From positions 2,473,470 through 2,537,469 of the forward strand of contig NZ_LMFY01000001.1 in assembly GCF_001426995.1 (NCBI RefSeq): a stretch of DNA of 64,000 nt. Reading direction: 5' to 3'. Positions 20,332 through 30,413 of the stretch are shown here, piece by piece (positions within the stretch are counted from its first letter, which is position 1; each line of letters starts with the position of its first letter). Below the pieces are notes generated by a model. It was not told the origin of the DNA. It worked only from the letters and a program-made list of their open reading frames with translations, and ran no database searches. The position numbers were made by a program, and so were the translations under genes. The DNA is from Microbacterium sp. Root553 (GTDB lineage: Bacteria > Actinomycetota > Actinomycetes > Actinomycetales > Microbacteriaceae).

Positions 20332-23300
20332 TCAGTTGTCGTCGAACAGGCCCTTGATGTCGTCCGACGTGAGCGACTGGGCGAACAGCTCATCGTCGTC
20401 CATCACCGCGGTGAACAGCCGGGCCTTGCGGCGCTGCAGCTCGAGCACCTTCTCCTCGATCGTGCCGGTCGCGATCATCCGGTACACGAACACCTGGCTC
20501 GTCTGTCCGATCCGGTGCGTGCGGTCGATGGCCTGCTCCTCCGCCGCGGGATTCCACCAGGGGTCGAGCAGGAAGACGTAGTCGGCCTCCGTCAGGGTCA
20601 GACCGAATCCGCCGGCCTTGAGGCTGATGAGGAACACCGGCTGCTGACCAGCCTTGAATCCGTCGATCACCCGCTCGCGGTGCCTGGTCGATCCGTCGAG
20701 GTGTGCGTAGGGGATGCCGGCCTCCTCGAGTCTCGCGGCGGCGAGATCGAGGAAGGAGGTGAACTGGCTGAACACCAGCGCGCGATGCCCCTCGGCCTGC
20801 AGTTCGCGCACCCGTTCGAGCAGGGTGTCGAGCTTGCTCGATCCGATCTCGGCATGGGCCTCGTCGATCAGCGCGGGCGCGAGACTCAGCATCCGCAGCA
20901 GCGTGAGCGAGCGGAACACGATGAAGCGATGGCGATCGAGGTCGTCGAGCAGACCGAGCACCTTCTGGCGTTCCCTCTGCAGCACGACGTCGTAGAGGGC
21001 GCGGTGATCGGGACTCAATTCGACCTCGAGCAGCTGTTCCTGCTTGGCGGGGAGGTCGGGCGCCACCAGCTCCTTCGTGCGGCGCAGCATGAGCGGTCGC
21101 ACACGTCGGCGCAGCTGGGCCAGGCGGCGGGCGCGATACTCGCCGCCCTCGGCGTTCTCAGGCACCTTACCCTTCTCGATCGGTTGGATGTAGCGGTCCT
21201 TGAACTTCCGCGCAGACGGGAACAGGCCGGGCGCGGCGAGCTTGAGCAGCGACCAGAGCTCCGAGAGGCTGTTCTCCATCGGCGTGCCGGTGACGGCGTA
21301 GGTCACCTCGGCCGAGAACGACGAGATCGCGCGGTGCAGCCTGGTCTTCGGATTCTTGACGAACTGGGCCTCGTCGAGGATGAGCGCGGCCCATCCGATC
21401 GAGCGGAACTCCTCCTCGTCGAGCCGCGCGACCGTGTACGAGCTCACCACGAGGTCGGCGGACGCCGCCGCGGCCCGAAGCACCCCCGCACGCTTGCCGC
21501 TGGTGCTGTCGACCACCACGACGCGCAACCCCGGGGTGAAGCGGGCGGCCTCCGAGCGCCAGGTCCCCAGCACCGAGGTCGGGGCGAGCACCAGGAACGG
21601 CCGTGTCTCACCCTGCTCCCGCGTGTGCTGGATGAAGGTCAGCAGCTGGAGGGTCTTGCCCAGCCCCATGTCGTCGGCGAGGATCCCGCCGAGCCGATGG
21701 CGCCAGAGGAAGGCGAGCCAGTCGAAGCCGGACTTCTGATACGGCCGCAGCTCGGCGATCAGACCGGCGGGCACGGCCGTCTCGGGCACGCCCGTGGCCT
21801 GGCGGAGCCCATCGGCCGTGGCGCGCCAGCTCACCGCCGGCTCGGCCTCGTCAGCGAGATCCTCGAACTCCTCCCAGAGATCGATCTGATAGCGACTGAT
21901 CCGCGGACCCGTCTCCCACTCGTCGAGCTCGCCCGCCTCTTCAATCAGGTCGCGGAGGCGATCGAGCGCAGGATGGCTGAGCGAGAAGTACCCGCCGTCG
22001 GAGAGCAGCAGCTTCTTGCGCCCGCGGCTCAGCGCCGTGAACAGCGGGCCGAAGGGGATGCGTCTGCCGTCGATCGTCACGAGGATGCCGAGGTCGAACC
22101 AGTCGGAATCGGTCGTCTCGACGGTCGTGACCTTGACCTGCGGGTCTCCCGTCAGCTCGCGATACTCCTTGCGCGTGCCCTTCGAGGTGACCGAGACGCC
22201 GATCGCCTCGAGAGCGGGCACGCACTCCGCGACGAAGGCGGCCGCATCGATGTCGTGCAGCGATCCGGCGGGACGGAAGTTCGTGGTGCGGAACTCCTGC
22301 CAGACGCTCTCGATGCCCGCGCGGAGCGCGGACTCGGCCTCGGCATCGCGCACGCCCGCACCGTTCCAGGCGAAGGGCACGCGGCCGAAGCGGCCGTACG
22401 ACCACTCGAACGAGTAGTCGACCACGTCGCCGCGTTCGTAGGTGAGCGTCAGCGCGGGCTCCGGCGCCGGCACCTCGGGAAGGGAGAGGTCGCCCGCCGC
22501 CCGCACCGCGCTGCGGCGCGCGAGAAGCGGATAGGCGTCGCTGAGGAACGCCTGCTCGTCGGCCGCCGGCACGACGATGGGCGCCGGTGTCGCGAGCAGC
22601 GCCCTGGTCTGCTCGCTGAGTGCGGTCTCGGCGAGCACGATCTCGATCCGAGCGCCGACCAACCGAGCCGTGTACAGCCCCGTGCGTCCGATCGGGTGCG
22701 ACTCCCCCGCCGGGATCTCGACGTCGTCGACCTGCACCTCGGCGGCCACGGTCAGAGCGCCGTCGTCGCCACGGGTGATCCGCGCCGAGACGTCGGCGGA
22801 TGTCGCCATCCGCACGGAGGTGCTCTTCTGACTCGCCACCAGCGGGATGCCGACCTCGGCACCCGAGCGCAGCTGGCCCCACAGCAGCGGGGACTCGACC
22901 TGGTCGAGCACCAGCCACTCCCCGGCATTCCCGGAGAGGAGCGAATCGCGGGAGATGCTGAGCAGGTCGCTGAACCAGCGGTTCTGCTCGCGCCCGAACT
23001 GCGCGGCGTCGCGACGAACGGCATCCCACCCTGCGCCGCCCTGGATCCACGACCCGGTCTGGGCGCTGCGCATGAGCGGTCGGATCGCCAGGAGCAGCTC
23101 ACCCTCCTGGCGTGCGAGGTCCCGCGGCACGGCCGCGCGCACGGGCCTCGGGCCCCAGTGGTTCTCTGCCCGGGACTCGCGGTGGCGCAGCTCGACTCCC
23201 AGCGCCAGCTGCTGCGGCAGCCGTTCGACCGACGCGCCGAGCAGACTGCGCCACGAGGCGGGAGCCGCTGCACGCGGGGGTGTCACCGGTGTCGGGCTCG

Positions 23301-23625
23301 GCACCTGCAGCGCGGCGGACTGCTGGGAGTACTCGTGCACGTTCGACGCGAGCACGGTCGCGACGACGTGCTTGCACCCGGTGCGCACCGGGCACGTGCA
23401 CCGTGTCGTGCGCATGCGTCGGGTGCCGTTCGACGAGCCGAACGCGATCCCGGTCACGTACTGCGCGTCACCGCTGCCCTGCACGTGCCCCTCGAGCTCG
23501 AGAAGTTCCTCGTGCCACACGACATCGAGCACGTTGCCGGCGCGGAAGTACGCGAGACCGCGCTGGTAACCGCCGACGTCCGTGATGTGCATGAGATCAC
23601 GCAGATCGACGTGTGGCGCGGACAT
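20332..23625 (-). CDS. SWIM zinc-finger SNF2/Rad54-family DNA helicase
   Basis: This 1097-residue protein is a SWI2/SNF2 ATPase that would translocate on DNA or remodel protein-DNA complexes. It has an N-terminal SWIM zinc finger with C76, C78, C84 and H86 (CTCPVRTGCKHV). A long middle region without recognised motifs follows. The SNF2 core begins at about residue 640: DDMGLGKTLQLL, LILDEAQFVKN (DEAQ in place of DEAH) and VTGTPMENSLSELWSLL. The helicase C domain has HLDGSTRHRERVI, LISLKAGGFGLTLTEADYV and IDRTHRIGQ. It is a single gene 56 bases after nusB; no methyltransferase or nuclease partner is next to it. Confidence 0.92.
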   Translation of the reverse strand: MSAPHVDLRDLMHITDVGGYQRGLAYFRAGNVLDVVWHEELLELEGHVQGSGDAQYVTGIAFGSSNGTRRMRTTRCTCPVRTGCKHVVATVLASNVHEYSQQSAALQVPSPTPVTPPRAAAPASWRSLLGASVERLPQQLALGVELRHRESRAENHWGPRPVRAAVPRDLARQEGELLLAIRPLMRSAQTGSWIQGGAGWDAVRRDAAQFGREQNRWFSDLLSISRDSLLSGNAGEWLVLDQVESPLLWGQLRSGAEVGIPLVASQKSTSVRMATSADVSARITRGDDGALTVAAEVQVDDVEIPAGESHPIGRTGLYTARLVGARIEIVLAETALSEQTRALLATPAPIVVPAADEQAFLSDAYPLLARRSAVRAAGDLSLPEVPAPEPALTLTYERGDVVDYSFEWSYGRFGRVPFAWNGAGVRDAEAESALRAGIESVWQEFRTTNFRPAGSLHDIDAAAFVAECVPALEAIGVSVTSKGTRKEYRELTGDPQVKVTTVETTDSDWFDLGILVTIDGRRIPFGPLFTALSRGRKKLLLSDGGYFSLSHPALDRLRDLIEEAGELDEWETGPRISRYQIDLWEEFEDLADEAEPAVSWRATADGLRQATGVPETAVPAGLIAELRPYQKSGFDWLAFLWRHRLGGILADDMGLGKTLQLLTFIQHTREQGETRPFLVLAPTSVLGTWRSEAARFTPGLRVVVVDSTSGKRAGVLRAAAASADLVVSSYTVARLDEEEFRSIGWAALILDEAQFVKNPKTRLHRAISSFSAEVTYAVTGTPMENSLSELWSLLKLAAPGLFPSARKFKDRYIQPIEKGKVPENAEGGEYRARRLAQLRRRVRPLMLRRTKELVAPDLPAKQEQLLEVELSPDHRALYDVVLQRERQKVLGLLDDLDRHRFIVFRSLTLLRMLSLAPALIDEAHAEIGSSKLDTLLERVRELQAEGHRALVFSQFTSFLDLAAARLEEAGIPYAHLDGSTRHRERVIDGFKAGQQPVFLISLKAGGFGLTLTEADYVFLLDPWWNPAAEEQAIDRTHRIGQTSQVFVYRMIATGTIEEKVLELQRRKARLFTAVMDDDELFAQSLTSDDIKGLFDDN

Positions 23626-23681
23626 GGTCCCATCCTTCCCGCGACCCCCGACATCGGGGATGCCGCGGTGGCCGTCGGTGC

Positions 23682-24092
23682 TCAGGCGGCGCGGAAGACG
23701 CGTGCGAGCACGCCGTGCACGAATGCGCCGGAATCGTCGGTCGAGAACTCCTTGGCCAGTTCCACGGCCTCGTCGATCGCCACCGCTGTGGGCACCTGGT
23801 CGTTGAAGAGGATCTCCCAGACGCCGATGCGCAGCAGGGCGCGATCGACCGCGGGCATCCGCTCCAGCTTCCAGTCGCGGCTGTGCGTCGTGATCTGCTC
23901 GTCGATCTCGTCACCGTGATCGATGATGCCGTCGACGATCTCACGGGCGTAGAGCCAGGACGCCTCGCGAGCGGGTTCGCTCGCCGCGCGTCGGGCCTCG
24001 GCGGCCAGAGTGACCGAGAGCTCGTCGCCGCGGACATCGGCGGAGAAGAGGATGTCGAGCGCGCGCTTGCGCGCCTTCGTGCGTGCGCTCAC
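23682..24092 (-). CDS. nusB: Transcription antitermination factor NusB
   Basis: NusB, with NusE, binds boxA of rRNA transcripts and prevents premature termination. The 136-residue helical protein shows ARKRALDILFSADVRG, LERMPAVDRALLRIGVWEIL and VAIDEAVELAKEFSTDDSGAFVHGVLARV, the family signature. It follows efp by 3 bases at the end of the aro-efp run. Confidence 0.96.
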   Translation of the reverse strand: MSARTKARKRALDILFSADVRGDELSVTLAAEARRAASEPAREASWLYAREIVDGIIDHGDEIDEQITTHSRDWKLERMPAVDRALLRIGVWEILFNDQVPTAVAIDEAVELAKEFSTDDSGAFVHGVLARVFRAA

Positions 24093-24095
24093 GCC

Positions 24096-24656
24096 TTACT
24101 TCTCGCGACCGAGGTAGTCGCTGGTGCGCGTGTCGACCTTGACCTTGGTGCCGGCCTCGACGAACAGCGGGACCTGGATCTCGTATCCGGTCTCGAGCGT
24201 GGCGGGCTTGGTGCCGGCCGACGAGCGGTCGCCCTGCAGGCCCGGCTCCGTGTAGGTGATCTCGAGCACGACGGATGCCGGCAGGTCGATGTACAGCGGG
24301 TTGCCGTTGTTCAGTGCGATCGTGACCTGCTGGTTCTCGAGCAGGAAGTTCTTCGCGTCGCCGACCGTGGCGGCCGGAACGGTGATCTGGTCGAAGTCGC
24401 TCTGGTCCATGAAGACGTAGCCGTCGCCGTCGGTGTACAGGTACGTGAAGTCACGACGGTCGACGTTCTCGATCTCGATCTTCGCGCCGGCGTTGTAGGT
24501 GCGGTCGACGACCTTGCCCGAGACGACGTTCTTCAGCTTGGTGCGGACGAACGCACCGCCCTTGCCCGGCTTGACGTGCTGGAACTCGATGACGCTCCAG
24601 AGCTGCCCATCGATGCTGAGGACGACGCCGTTCTTGATGTCTGCGGTAGATGCCAT
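24096..24656 (-). CDS. efp: Elongation factor P
   Basis: EF-P helps ribosomes form bonds at polyproline stretches. The 186-residue protein has the KOW-like N-domain with the loop [14 protein letters not shown] (K32 at the tip, the residue modified in some bacteria). Two OB domains follow, with the C-terminal signature [23 protein letters not shown]. No modification enzyme (EpmA, YmfI or EarP type) is present in the window. It has its own candidate promoter at the end of aroQ. Confidence 0.97.
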   Translation of the reverse strand: MASTADIKNGVVLSIDGQLWSVIEFQHVKPGKGGAFVRTKLKNVVSGKVVDRTYNAGAKIEIENVDRRDFTYLYTDGDGYVFMDQSDFDQITVPAATVGDAKNFLLENQQVTIALNNGNPLYIDLPASVVLEITYTEPGLQGDRSSAGTKPATLETGYEIQVPLFVEAGTKVKVDTRTSDYLGREK

Positions 24657-24728
24657 GCGCTGGGCTTTCCGTTTCTCGAGTCTGGGGGGGGCCGCTCACA
24701 TCCGGATGGACGGGTGGGCCGACAGTCG

Positions 24729-24734
24729 ATTCTA
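24729..24734 (-). promoter_or_regulatory. Candidate -10 element of efp-nusB
   Basis: TAGAAT on the minus strand overlaps the aroQ stop codon and would give a leader of about 65 bases for efp. It suggests that efp-nusB can be expressed apart from the aro genes. The -35 region is not convincing. Confidence 0.45.
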
Positions 24735-25169
24735 CGGGATGAGCGCAGCGAGCTGCCGCACCGCGCTCGCGTACCCTCCGACGCCCTCGCCGATCACCCG
24801 CACCGCGGCCACGTCGTGCAGGTACGAATGGTGTCGAAACTCCTCGCGGGCGTAGACGTCGGAGATGTGCACCTCGGCGAACGGCAGAGCGACGCCCGTG
24901 AGCGCATCGCGCAGCGACACCGAGGTGTGCGTGAGACCTCCGGGATTGATGACGATCGCCGCGCAGTCCGCGCGCGCCGCGTGGATGGCGTCGATCAGCA
25001 CGCCCTCGTGGTTGCTCTGCACCGCGCGCAGCTCGAAGCCCTCGGCGGCGGCGGCATCGGCCGTCAGCTGCTCGACGTCGTCCAGCGTCGCGGTGCCGTA
25101 GACCTCGGGCTCACGACTGCCCAGCAGATTGAGATTCGGCCCGTTGACGAGCAGCATCCGCCTGGTCAT
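24732..25169 (-). CDS. aroQ: 3-dehydroquinate dehydratase, type II
   Basis: AroQ converts 3-dehydroquinate to 3-dehydroshikimate. The 145-residue protein starts LLVNGPNLNLLGSREPEVYG, and the catalytic tyrosine lies in that loop. It has SNHEGVLIDAIHAA, INPGGLTHTSVSLRDAL and EVHISDVYAREEFRHHS, all type II motifs. It overlaps aroB by ATGA and is the last gene of aroE-aroC-aroK-aroB-aroQ. Confidence 0.96.
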   Translation of the reverse strand: MTRRMLLVNGPNLNLLGSREPEVYGTATLDDVEQLTADAAAAEGFELRAVQSNHEGVLIDAIHAARADCAAIVINPGGLTHTSVSLRDALTGVALPFAEVHISDVYAREEFRHHSYLHDVAAVRVIGEGVGGYASAVRQLAALIP

Positions 25170-26254
25170 TCGCCGATCTCCTGATACGCGGCGAACAGCA
25201 GCGATTCGTCGGGCGCCTGCAGCACCGTGGGCTTGGCGATGTCGTCGAGCAGGATGAACCGCAGCATCCCGCCACGGCTCTTCTTGTCGCGCTGCATGGT
25301 CGCCAGCAGCTGCGGCCAGGCGCCGGCGCGGTAGCCGGTGGGCAGCCCGAGGGAGTCCAGGATCGTGCGGTGCCGTTCGGCTGCGGAGTCCGAGAGGCGC
25401 CCGGCGAGACGCGACAGCTCCGCCGCGTAGAGCATGCCGATCGAGACCGCCGCACCATGGCGCCAGCGGTAGCGCTCGGCGTGCTCGATGGCGTGGCCGA
25501 GCGTGTGTCCGTAGTTGAGGATCTCTCGCTGACCGGCCTCGCGGAAGTCGTCGGAGACGACCTTCGCCTTCATGTCGATCGCGAGCTCCACGGCACGACG
25601 GAACTCCGGTGTGGTCGTGTCGACGGCGCGCGCCGGGTCCGCCTCGACGATGTCGAGGATCTCCGGCGCCCAGATGAACCCCGCCTTGACCACCTCGGCG
25701 AACCCCGCGGTCGCCTCGTTCGGGCTGAGGCTCGCCAGCTCGTCGAGGTCGCCGACCACCGCACGCGGCGACCAGAAGGCGCCGACGAGGTTCTTGCCCT
25801 CGGCGGTGTTGATGCCGGTCTTGCCCCCCACCGATGCGTCGACGAGTCCCAGCACCGTGGTGGGCACCTGCACGAGCTGCACGCCGCGCAGCCAGGTCGC
25901 CGCGACGAAGCCGGCGAGATCCGTGACCGCGCCGCCGCCGTACCCCACGACGGCGTCCGAGCGGGTGAAGTCCGCCTGCCCCATGACCTGCCAGCAGAAG
26001 GCGGCGACCTCGATGCGCTTGCCCTGCTCGGCATCGGGCACCTCGGCGAGCAGCACCTCGCGCGGGCCGTTCTCGGTGTCGGCGAGCAGACGGTCGCGCA
26101 GCTCCGCGGCCCTGGCGGCCAGGGTCGGCGGGTGCACGACGAGGACCTTGCGCACCCCCGGGTCCAGCGCTGCGGAGACCCGGTCGAGGATCCCCCGTCC
26201 GATCGCGATGTCGTACGGGCTCTCCCCCGTCACGCTGATGGTCGTCGTCGTCAT
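25166..26254 (-). CDS. aroB: 3-dehydroquinate synthase
   Basis: AroB forms the ring of 3-dehydroquinate from DAHP using NAD and a metal. The 362-residue protein has VGYGGGAVTDLAGFVAATW, VGGKTGIN, and the metal-binding YGHTLGHAIEH. The ATG at 26254 overlaps the aroK stop (ATGA) and has a GGAGGAG site. An in-frame ATG 18 bases upstream would place the start on that site. Confidence 0.95.
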   Translation of the reverse strand: MTTTTISVTGESPYDIAIGRGILDRVSAALDPGVRKVLVVHPPTLAARAAELRDRLLADTENGPREVLLAEVPDAEQGKRIEVAAFCWQVMGQADFTRSDAVVGYGGGAVTDLAGFVAATWLRGVQLVQVPTTVLGLVDASVGGKTGINTAEGKNLVGAFWSPRAVVGDLDELASLSPNEATAGFAEVVKAGFIWAPEILDIVEADPARAVDTTTPEFRRAVELAIDMKAKVVSDDFREAGQREILNYGHTLGHAIEHAERYRWRHGAAVSIGMLYAAELSRLAGRLSDSAAERHRTILDSLGLPTGYRAGAWPQLLATMQRDKKSRGGMLRFILLDDIAKPTVLQAPDESLLFAAYQEIGE

Positions 26255-26775
26255 CTCAGTTCTCTCCTCCATGCCGCGATGTCCGCGGCGATGCGATGCA
26301 TGGGGCGGCGCGACGTGTCGAACGTCACGGACGCCACCTCGTCGTACCAGCTCCGTCGTTCTTCGAAGATCTGCGTCCAGCGACCGACGGGGTCGTCGCC
26401 CTCCAGCAGCGGTCGGCCTCCGCTGCGGATCCGGTCTGCCACCGCCTCCGGCGTCACCGTGAGGAACACGACGGGCCGCTCACGGAGCAGCGCTCGCGTG
26501 CCGGCATCGGTCACCGCGCCGCCGCCGAGCGAGATCACGCCGCCGGCGGGCGCGTCGAGAGCCGCCTCGACCTCGGCCCGCTCCAGAGCGCGGAAGTGGT
26601 CCTCGCCGTGATCGGCGAAGATCGCCGGGATGGGTCCGTGCGCCGACGCGACGCGCTTGTCGGTGTCGACGAAGGGCACCGACAGGGTGCGCGCGACGCG
26701 TCGACCGACACTGGTCTTGCCGGCGGCCATCGGGCCGACCAGCACCAGCGTCAGCGGGTCAGCCGCGCTCGTCAT
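26251..26775 (-). CDS. aroK: Shikimate kinase
   Basis: AroK phosphorylates shikimate. The 174-residue protein has the Walker A motif [15 protein letters not shown], the DTD-like VDTDKRVA, the shikimate-binding [11 protein letters not shown] and GGGAVTD. The start [14 protein letters not shown] overlaps the end of aroC by 17 bases. Codons further upstream are a shadow of aroC. Confidence 0.95.
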   Translation of the reverse strand: MTSAADPLTLVLVGPMAAGKTSVGRRVARTLSVPFVDTDKRVASAHGPIPAIFADHGEDHFRALERAEVEAALDAPAGGVISLGGGAVTDAGTRALLRERPVVFLTVTPEAVADRIRSGGRPLLEGDDPVGRWTQIFEERRSWYDEVASVTFDTSRRPMHRIAADIAAWRRELR

Positions 26776-27988
26776 GGGCGATGAGCGCCGCCTCGGATGC
26801 GGGCGTGGTGCGCAGTTCCGCCGGGATCCCCTCGAGGTACCCCTCGAGGTTGCGGCGGGTCTCGCGGATGCTGTCGCCGCCGAACTTCTCGAGCACGGCG
26901 TTGGCGAGCTCCACCGCGACCATCGCCTCGGCGACGACGCCGGCCGCGGGCACCGCACACACGTCGGAGCGCTGGTGGTGTGCGGTGGCGTCCTCGCCCG
27001 ACGCGACGTCGATCGTGCGCAGCGCGTGCGGCACCGTGGCGATCGGCTTCATGCCCGCGCGCACCCGCAGCACGGTGCCGGTGGACATGCCGCCCTCGGT
27101 GCCGCCGGCGCGATCGGAGCCGCGGGAGATGCCGTCGGCGGTCGCGAACAGCTCGTCGTGCGCGGCGGACCCGCGACGACGCGTGGTCTCGAAGCCGTCG
27201 CCGACCTCGACGCCCTTGATCGCCTGGATGCTCATCAGGGCCTGGGCGAGACGCGCATCGAGACGACGGTCCCAGTGCACGTGCGATCCGAGTCCCGGGG
27301 GCAGGCCGTAGGCGAGCACCTCGACAATGCCGCCGAGCGTGTCGCCGTCCTTCTTCGCATCATCGACCTCGGCGACCATCAGCGCGGAGGTCGCGGCGTC
27401 GAAGCAGCGCAGCGGATCCGCGTCCAGCGCTTCGACGTCGTCGGGGGTGGGCAGCGCAGATCCCTCGGGCACCCGGACCGGGCCGATCGAGAGGGTGTGG
27501 CTGACGAGCCTGATGCCGAGCTCACCGAGGAACGAGCGTGCGATCGCACCGAGCGCGACGCGAGCGGCGGTCTCGCGCGCACTCGCCCGCTCGAGGATCG
27601 GGCGCGCCTCGTCGAAGTCGTACTTCTGCATGCCGACGAGGTCGGCATGCCCGGGGCGGGGGCGCGTCAGCGGTGCGCCGCGACCACGGGACCTGTCGGT
27701 GAGCTCGACGGGCTCGGGGTTCATGACCTCGATCCACTTCGGCCACTCGGTGTTGCCGATGCGCAGGGCGATGGGGCTGCCGAGGCTCTTCCCGTGCCGC
27801 ACGCCGCCGGAGAGCGTCAGCTCGTCCTGTTCGAACTTCATCCGCGAGCCGCGACCGTAGCCGAGCTTGCGACGCGCCAGGTCGGCCTGGATCGCCTCGG
27901 AGGAGACGGGGACGCCCGAGGGCAGTCCCTCCATGACGGCAATGAGTTCTGGACCGTGCGATTCGCCGGCCGTGAGCACGCGGAGCAT
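26759..27988 (-). CDS. aroC: Chorismate synthase
   Basis: AroC makes chorismate from EPSP with reduced flavin. The 409-residue protein begins [25 protein letters not shown] (signature 1). It carries [42 protein letters not shown] and the C-terminal [19 protein letters not shown]. It precedes aroK with a 17-base overlap and follows aroE by 48 bases. Confidence 0.97.
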   Translation of the reverse strand: MLRVLTAGESHGPELIAVMEGLPSGVPVSSEAIQADLARRKLGYGRGSRMKFEQDELTLSGGVRHGKSLGSPIALRIGNTEWPKWIEVMNPEPVELTDRSRGRGAPLTRPRPGHADLVGMQKYDFDEARPILERASARETAARVALGAIARSFLGELGIRLVSHTLSIGPVRVPEGSALPTPDDVEALDADPLRCFDAATSALMVAEVDDAKKDGDTLGGIVEVLAYGLPPGLGSHVHWDRRLDARLAQALMSIQAIKGVEVGDGFETTRRRGSAAHDELFATADGISRGSDRAGGTEGGMSTGTVLRVRAGMKPIATVPHALRTIDVASGEDATAHHQRSDVCAVPAAGVVAEAMVAVELANAVLEKFGGDSIRETRRNLEGYLEGIPAELRTTPASEAALIAHDERG

Positions 27989-28036
27989 TGCTCCAGTCTC
28001 CCACGCGTTTCGCCTCGGTTCGCGCCGCGTGTCGTC

Positions 28037-28855
28037 CTAGGTTCGCAGAGCAGCCCGCATGGCGTCGATGACCGCCGTCTCCGACGGCAGTGCGACGTGC
28101 TGATCACCGTGGTGGAAGAGACGGATCTGGCGCACGGCCTGGTGCAGCAGCATCCCCTCGCCGGAGATCGTCGGACCCCCGGTCCATGCGGACGCGAGCG
28201 CGGACGGCCACGGCGCGTACGCGACGTCGAAGAGCGCACCTCCGGTGTCGCCCAGCCTCGCGGTCGTGTCGGCGTCGAGCGCGGCGCCGCCGGGCAGGGT
28301 CGCCAGCGTGAGATCGACCGGAGTAGCGGCGTCGTCGAAGCCGGCGCCGGTCACTGTGACCTCCAGGCGCTCACCGAGCGCGACCAGGTCGACCGCACGC
28401 GAGGGCCGACGGGCCCGCACCTCGATGGTCCGCGCACCGGCCTCGACGAGCGCCACCAGCGCCGAGGCGGCCGTCGCGCCCGCCCCGAGGATGCGCACGC
28501 GATCGAGGCCGTGCAGTCGCTGCTCTCCGAGCGCATCGACGATCCCACCGACGTCGGTGTTGAATCCGCGGCGAGATCCGTCCAGCAGGAGGGTGTTGAC
28601 GGCACCGGTCAGCTGGGCCGCCCGATCCAGCACCTGCGCCGCGCGATGGGCCTGCTCCTTGAGCGGCATCGTCAGCGACAGCCCGAGCCAGGACCCGTCG
28701 AGGGAATCCAGGGCACCCGGGAATCCGTGCTCGTCGACGCGACGCCTCGTGTACTCCCAGTCGAGACCGAGCACCGCATAGGCCGCCGCGTGCAGCTGGG
28801 GCGACCGCGAATGCGCGATCGGGTCTCCCCAGACCGCGAGGTGCCGCCGGGTCAT
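28037..28855 (-). CDS. aroE: Shikimate dehydrogenase
   Basis: AroE reduces 3-dehydroshikimate to shikimate with NADPH. The 272-residue protein has the substrate-binding DPIAHSRSPQLHAAAY, LTMPLKEQAH with the catalytic lysine, TGAVNTL and NTDVGG. The Rossmann motif is ILGAGATAASAL. The ATG at 28855 overlaps the mltG stop; the longer frame upstream is a shadow. Confidence 0.94.
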   Translation of the reverse strand: MTRRHLAVWGDPIAHSRSPQLHAAAYAVLGLDWEYTRRRVDEHGFPGALDSLDGSWLGLSLTMPLKEQAHRAAQVLDRAAQLTGAVNTLLLDGSRRGFNTDVGGIVDALGEQRLHGLDRVRILGAGATAASALVALVEAGARTIEVRARRPSRAVDLVALGERLEVTVTGAGFDDAATPVDLTLATLPGGAALDADTTARLGDTGGALFDVAYAPWPSALASAWTGGPTISGEGMLLHQAVRQIRLFHHGDQHVALPSETAVIDAMRAALRT

Positions 28856-30411
28856 CCGGCCGAGCACCCGCCGTCGGGGTTCTCCTGGCACCACTGCTCC
28901 CACTTCGCCACGCCCTGCAGGTGCTCCTCGTACGTCTCTGAGAACTGCGTCTCACCGGTGGCGAGGTTGATCGTGACGAAGTACAGCCACGGGCCGTCCT
29001 CCGGGTTCATGGCCGCCTTGATCGCGGCGTCGCTGGGACTCGCGATCGGAGTGACCGGCAGCCCCGTGTGCACGTAGGTGTTCCAGTCGTTGGGGTCCTC
29101 GAGGGCCTCCGCCGAACTCGAGACCACTCCCTCGTGCAGAGAGCCGTAGCCGTACTGCGCCGTGGAGTCCATCTGGAGCTTCATGTCGATGTCGAGACGG
29201 TTCTGGATCACCCTCGACACCTTCGCGAAGTCCGCCGTCCGGCCCTCGCGCTGGATGATCGACGCGATGGTCAGGATGCGCTCCGCATCCTCGGCGGGGA
29301 CGCCCGCCGCGTTCAGCGATTCGTTCGTGCGATCGACCATGCGCTGGACGACCTGGGTCGCCGTGGCATCGGGGTCGAACGTGTACACCGCGGGGAACAG
29401 CCAGCCCTCGAGGCTCGGCGCGTTGACGCCGTAGGTCGCCGGGTCGGCATCGACAGCGGCCTGCAGCTCCTCGATCGGCATGCCGAGCGACTCGGCCATG
29501 GCGGGCAGCGAGGACTCGATCGTCGCCCCCTCGCCGATGCTCGCCGAATGCTCGAGCTTGTTGTCGGGATTCTGGATGGCCTCCAGCGCGGCCGCGGCCG
29601 TCATCTTCTCCTGCAGCCGGTAGATGCCCGGGTAGAAGGTGACGGCGACGTTCTCCTTGACGAGGTAGTCGTAGAAGACCTCGTCAGTGCGCGTGACGCC
29701 GGCCTCGTGGAGCGCGGTGGACACGGGAGCCCCGGTATCGCCCTCCTTGATGGTGACGAGCACCTCGCCGGTGGCCTGACCGGCCTCCCAGTCCGCGGGC
29801 TCGCCCCAGCCGAGGGCGTCGCTGATCTTGTCACCGAACGTGTTCATCGCCCAGACACCGCCGCCGACGATGCCGCCGAGAACTGCCAGAACGATGATCA
29901 GTGCGACAAGACATCCCTTGCGACGCTTCTTCTTCGGTGGGCGGCTGCCGCCCTCATCCTCCGGAGGCGCGTGGAACAGGTCTTCGAGGCGCGCGCCGGG
30001 CACGGCAGCCGCGGTGGCACCGGGCGTTCCCTCACTGCGAGACGGACCGGACGAGGGTGCGCCCTCGCCGTCGGCCTGCGCAGCACCGGCGGACGTGTCG
30101 CGCACGGAATCGCGCGCCGCCGGGGCACCGGCCGATGTGTCTTCCGTCCCCACGGAACCGCCCGCGACCGGGAACGCTCGCGTGGCGGTGTCTTCGCCGG
30201 AGGGCACGCTCGCCGACTCACGCGCCGAGTCGTCGGCCGGGAGGGTCGCGCCGTTCGTGGCCGCTTCGCGCGCTGCTCTGCGGGAGCCAGGGGGCGGCGG
30301 CGTGTTGTCGACCGTCGGGATCTGCGGTGTCGGGTCGGGAAGGTTCTCGAACAGGTCGCCCAGCCGGGCGTCCGGATCGTGCTGGGGGGAAGCACTCTCG
30401 CGTTCGGGCAT
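28852..30411 (-). CDS. mltG: Endolytic murein transglycosylase MltG with long cytoplasmic N-terminus
   Basis: MltG cuts nascent glycan strands and sets their length at the outer face of the membrane. The 519-residue protein has a disordered, acidic and proline-rich N-terminus (1-160), a KKKRRK stop-transfer cluster, one membrane helix (about 167-189) and an extracellular LysM-like then YceG catalytic domain. The catalytic glutamate is in TIASIIQREGR. The motif RLxDLF occurs twice in the cytoplasmic part (residues 16-21 and 141-146), a possible partner-binding motif. It lies between ruvX (2-base gap) and aroE (ATGA). Confidence 0.92.
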   Translation of the reverse strand: MPERESASPQHDPDARLGDLFENLPDPTPQIPTVDNTPPPPGSRRAAREAATNGATLPADDSARESASVPSGEDTATRAFPVAGGSVGTEDTSAGAPAARDSVRDTSAGAAQADGEGAPSSGPSRSEGTPGATAAAVPGARLEDLFHAPPEDEGGSRPPKKKRRKGCLVALIIVLAVLGGIVGGGVWAMNTFGDKISDALGWGEPADWEAGQATGEVLVTIKEGDTGAPVSTALHEAGVTRTDEVFYDYLVKENVAVTFYPGIYRLQEKMTAAAALEAIQNPDNKLEHSASIGEGATIESSLPAMAESLGMPIEELQAAVDADPATYGVNAPSLEGWLFPAVYTFDPDATATQVVQRMVDRTNESLNAAGVPAEDAERILTIASIIQREGRTADFAKVSRVIQNRLDIDMKLQMDSTAQYGYGSLHEGVVSSSAEALEDPNDWNTYVHTGLPVTPIASPSDAAIKAAMNPEDGPWLYFVTINLATGETQFSETYEEHLQGVAKWEQWCQENPDGGCSAG

Positions 30412-30413
30412 GT

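Noticed and set aside
23640-23665. Hairpin CCCCG/CGGGG between the helicase gene and nusB as a terminator
   Set aside because: Five base pairs with a 4-base loop and no T-run; too weak to call.
20515-23919. Plus-strand open frame of 1134 codons opposite the SNF2 helicase
   Set aside because: Same artefact; composition is that of reversed GC-rich codons and no motif is present.
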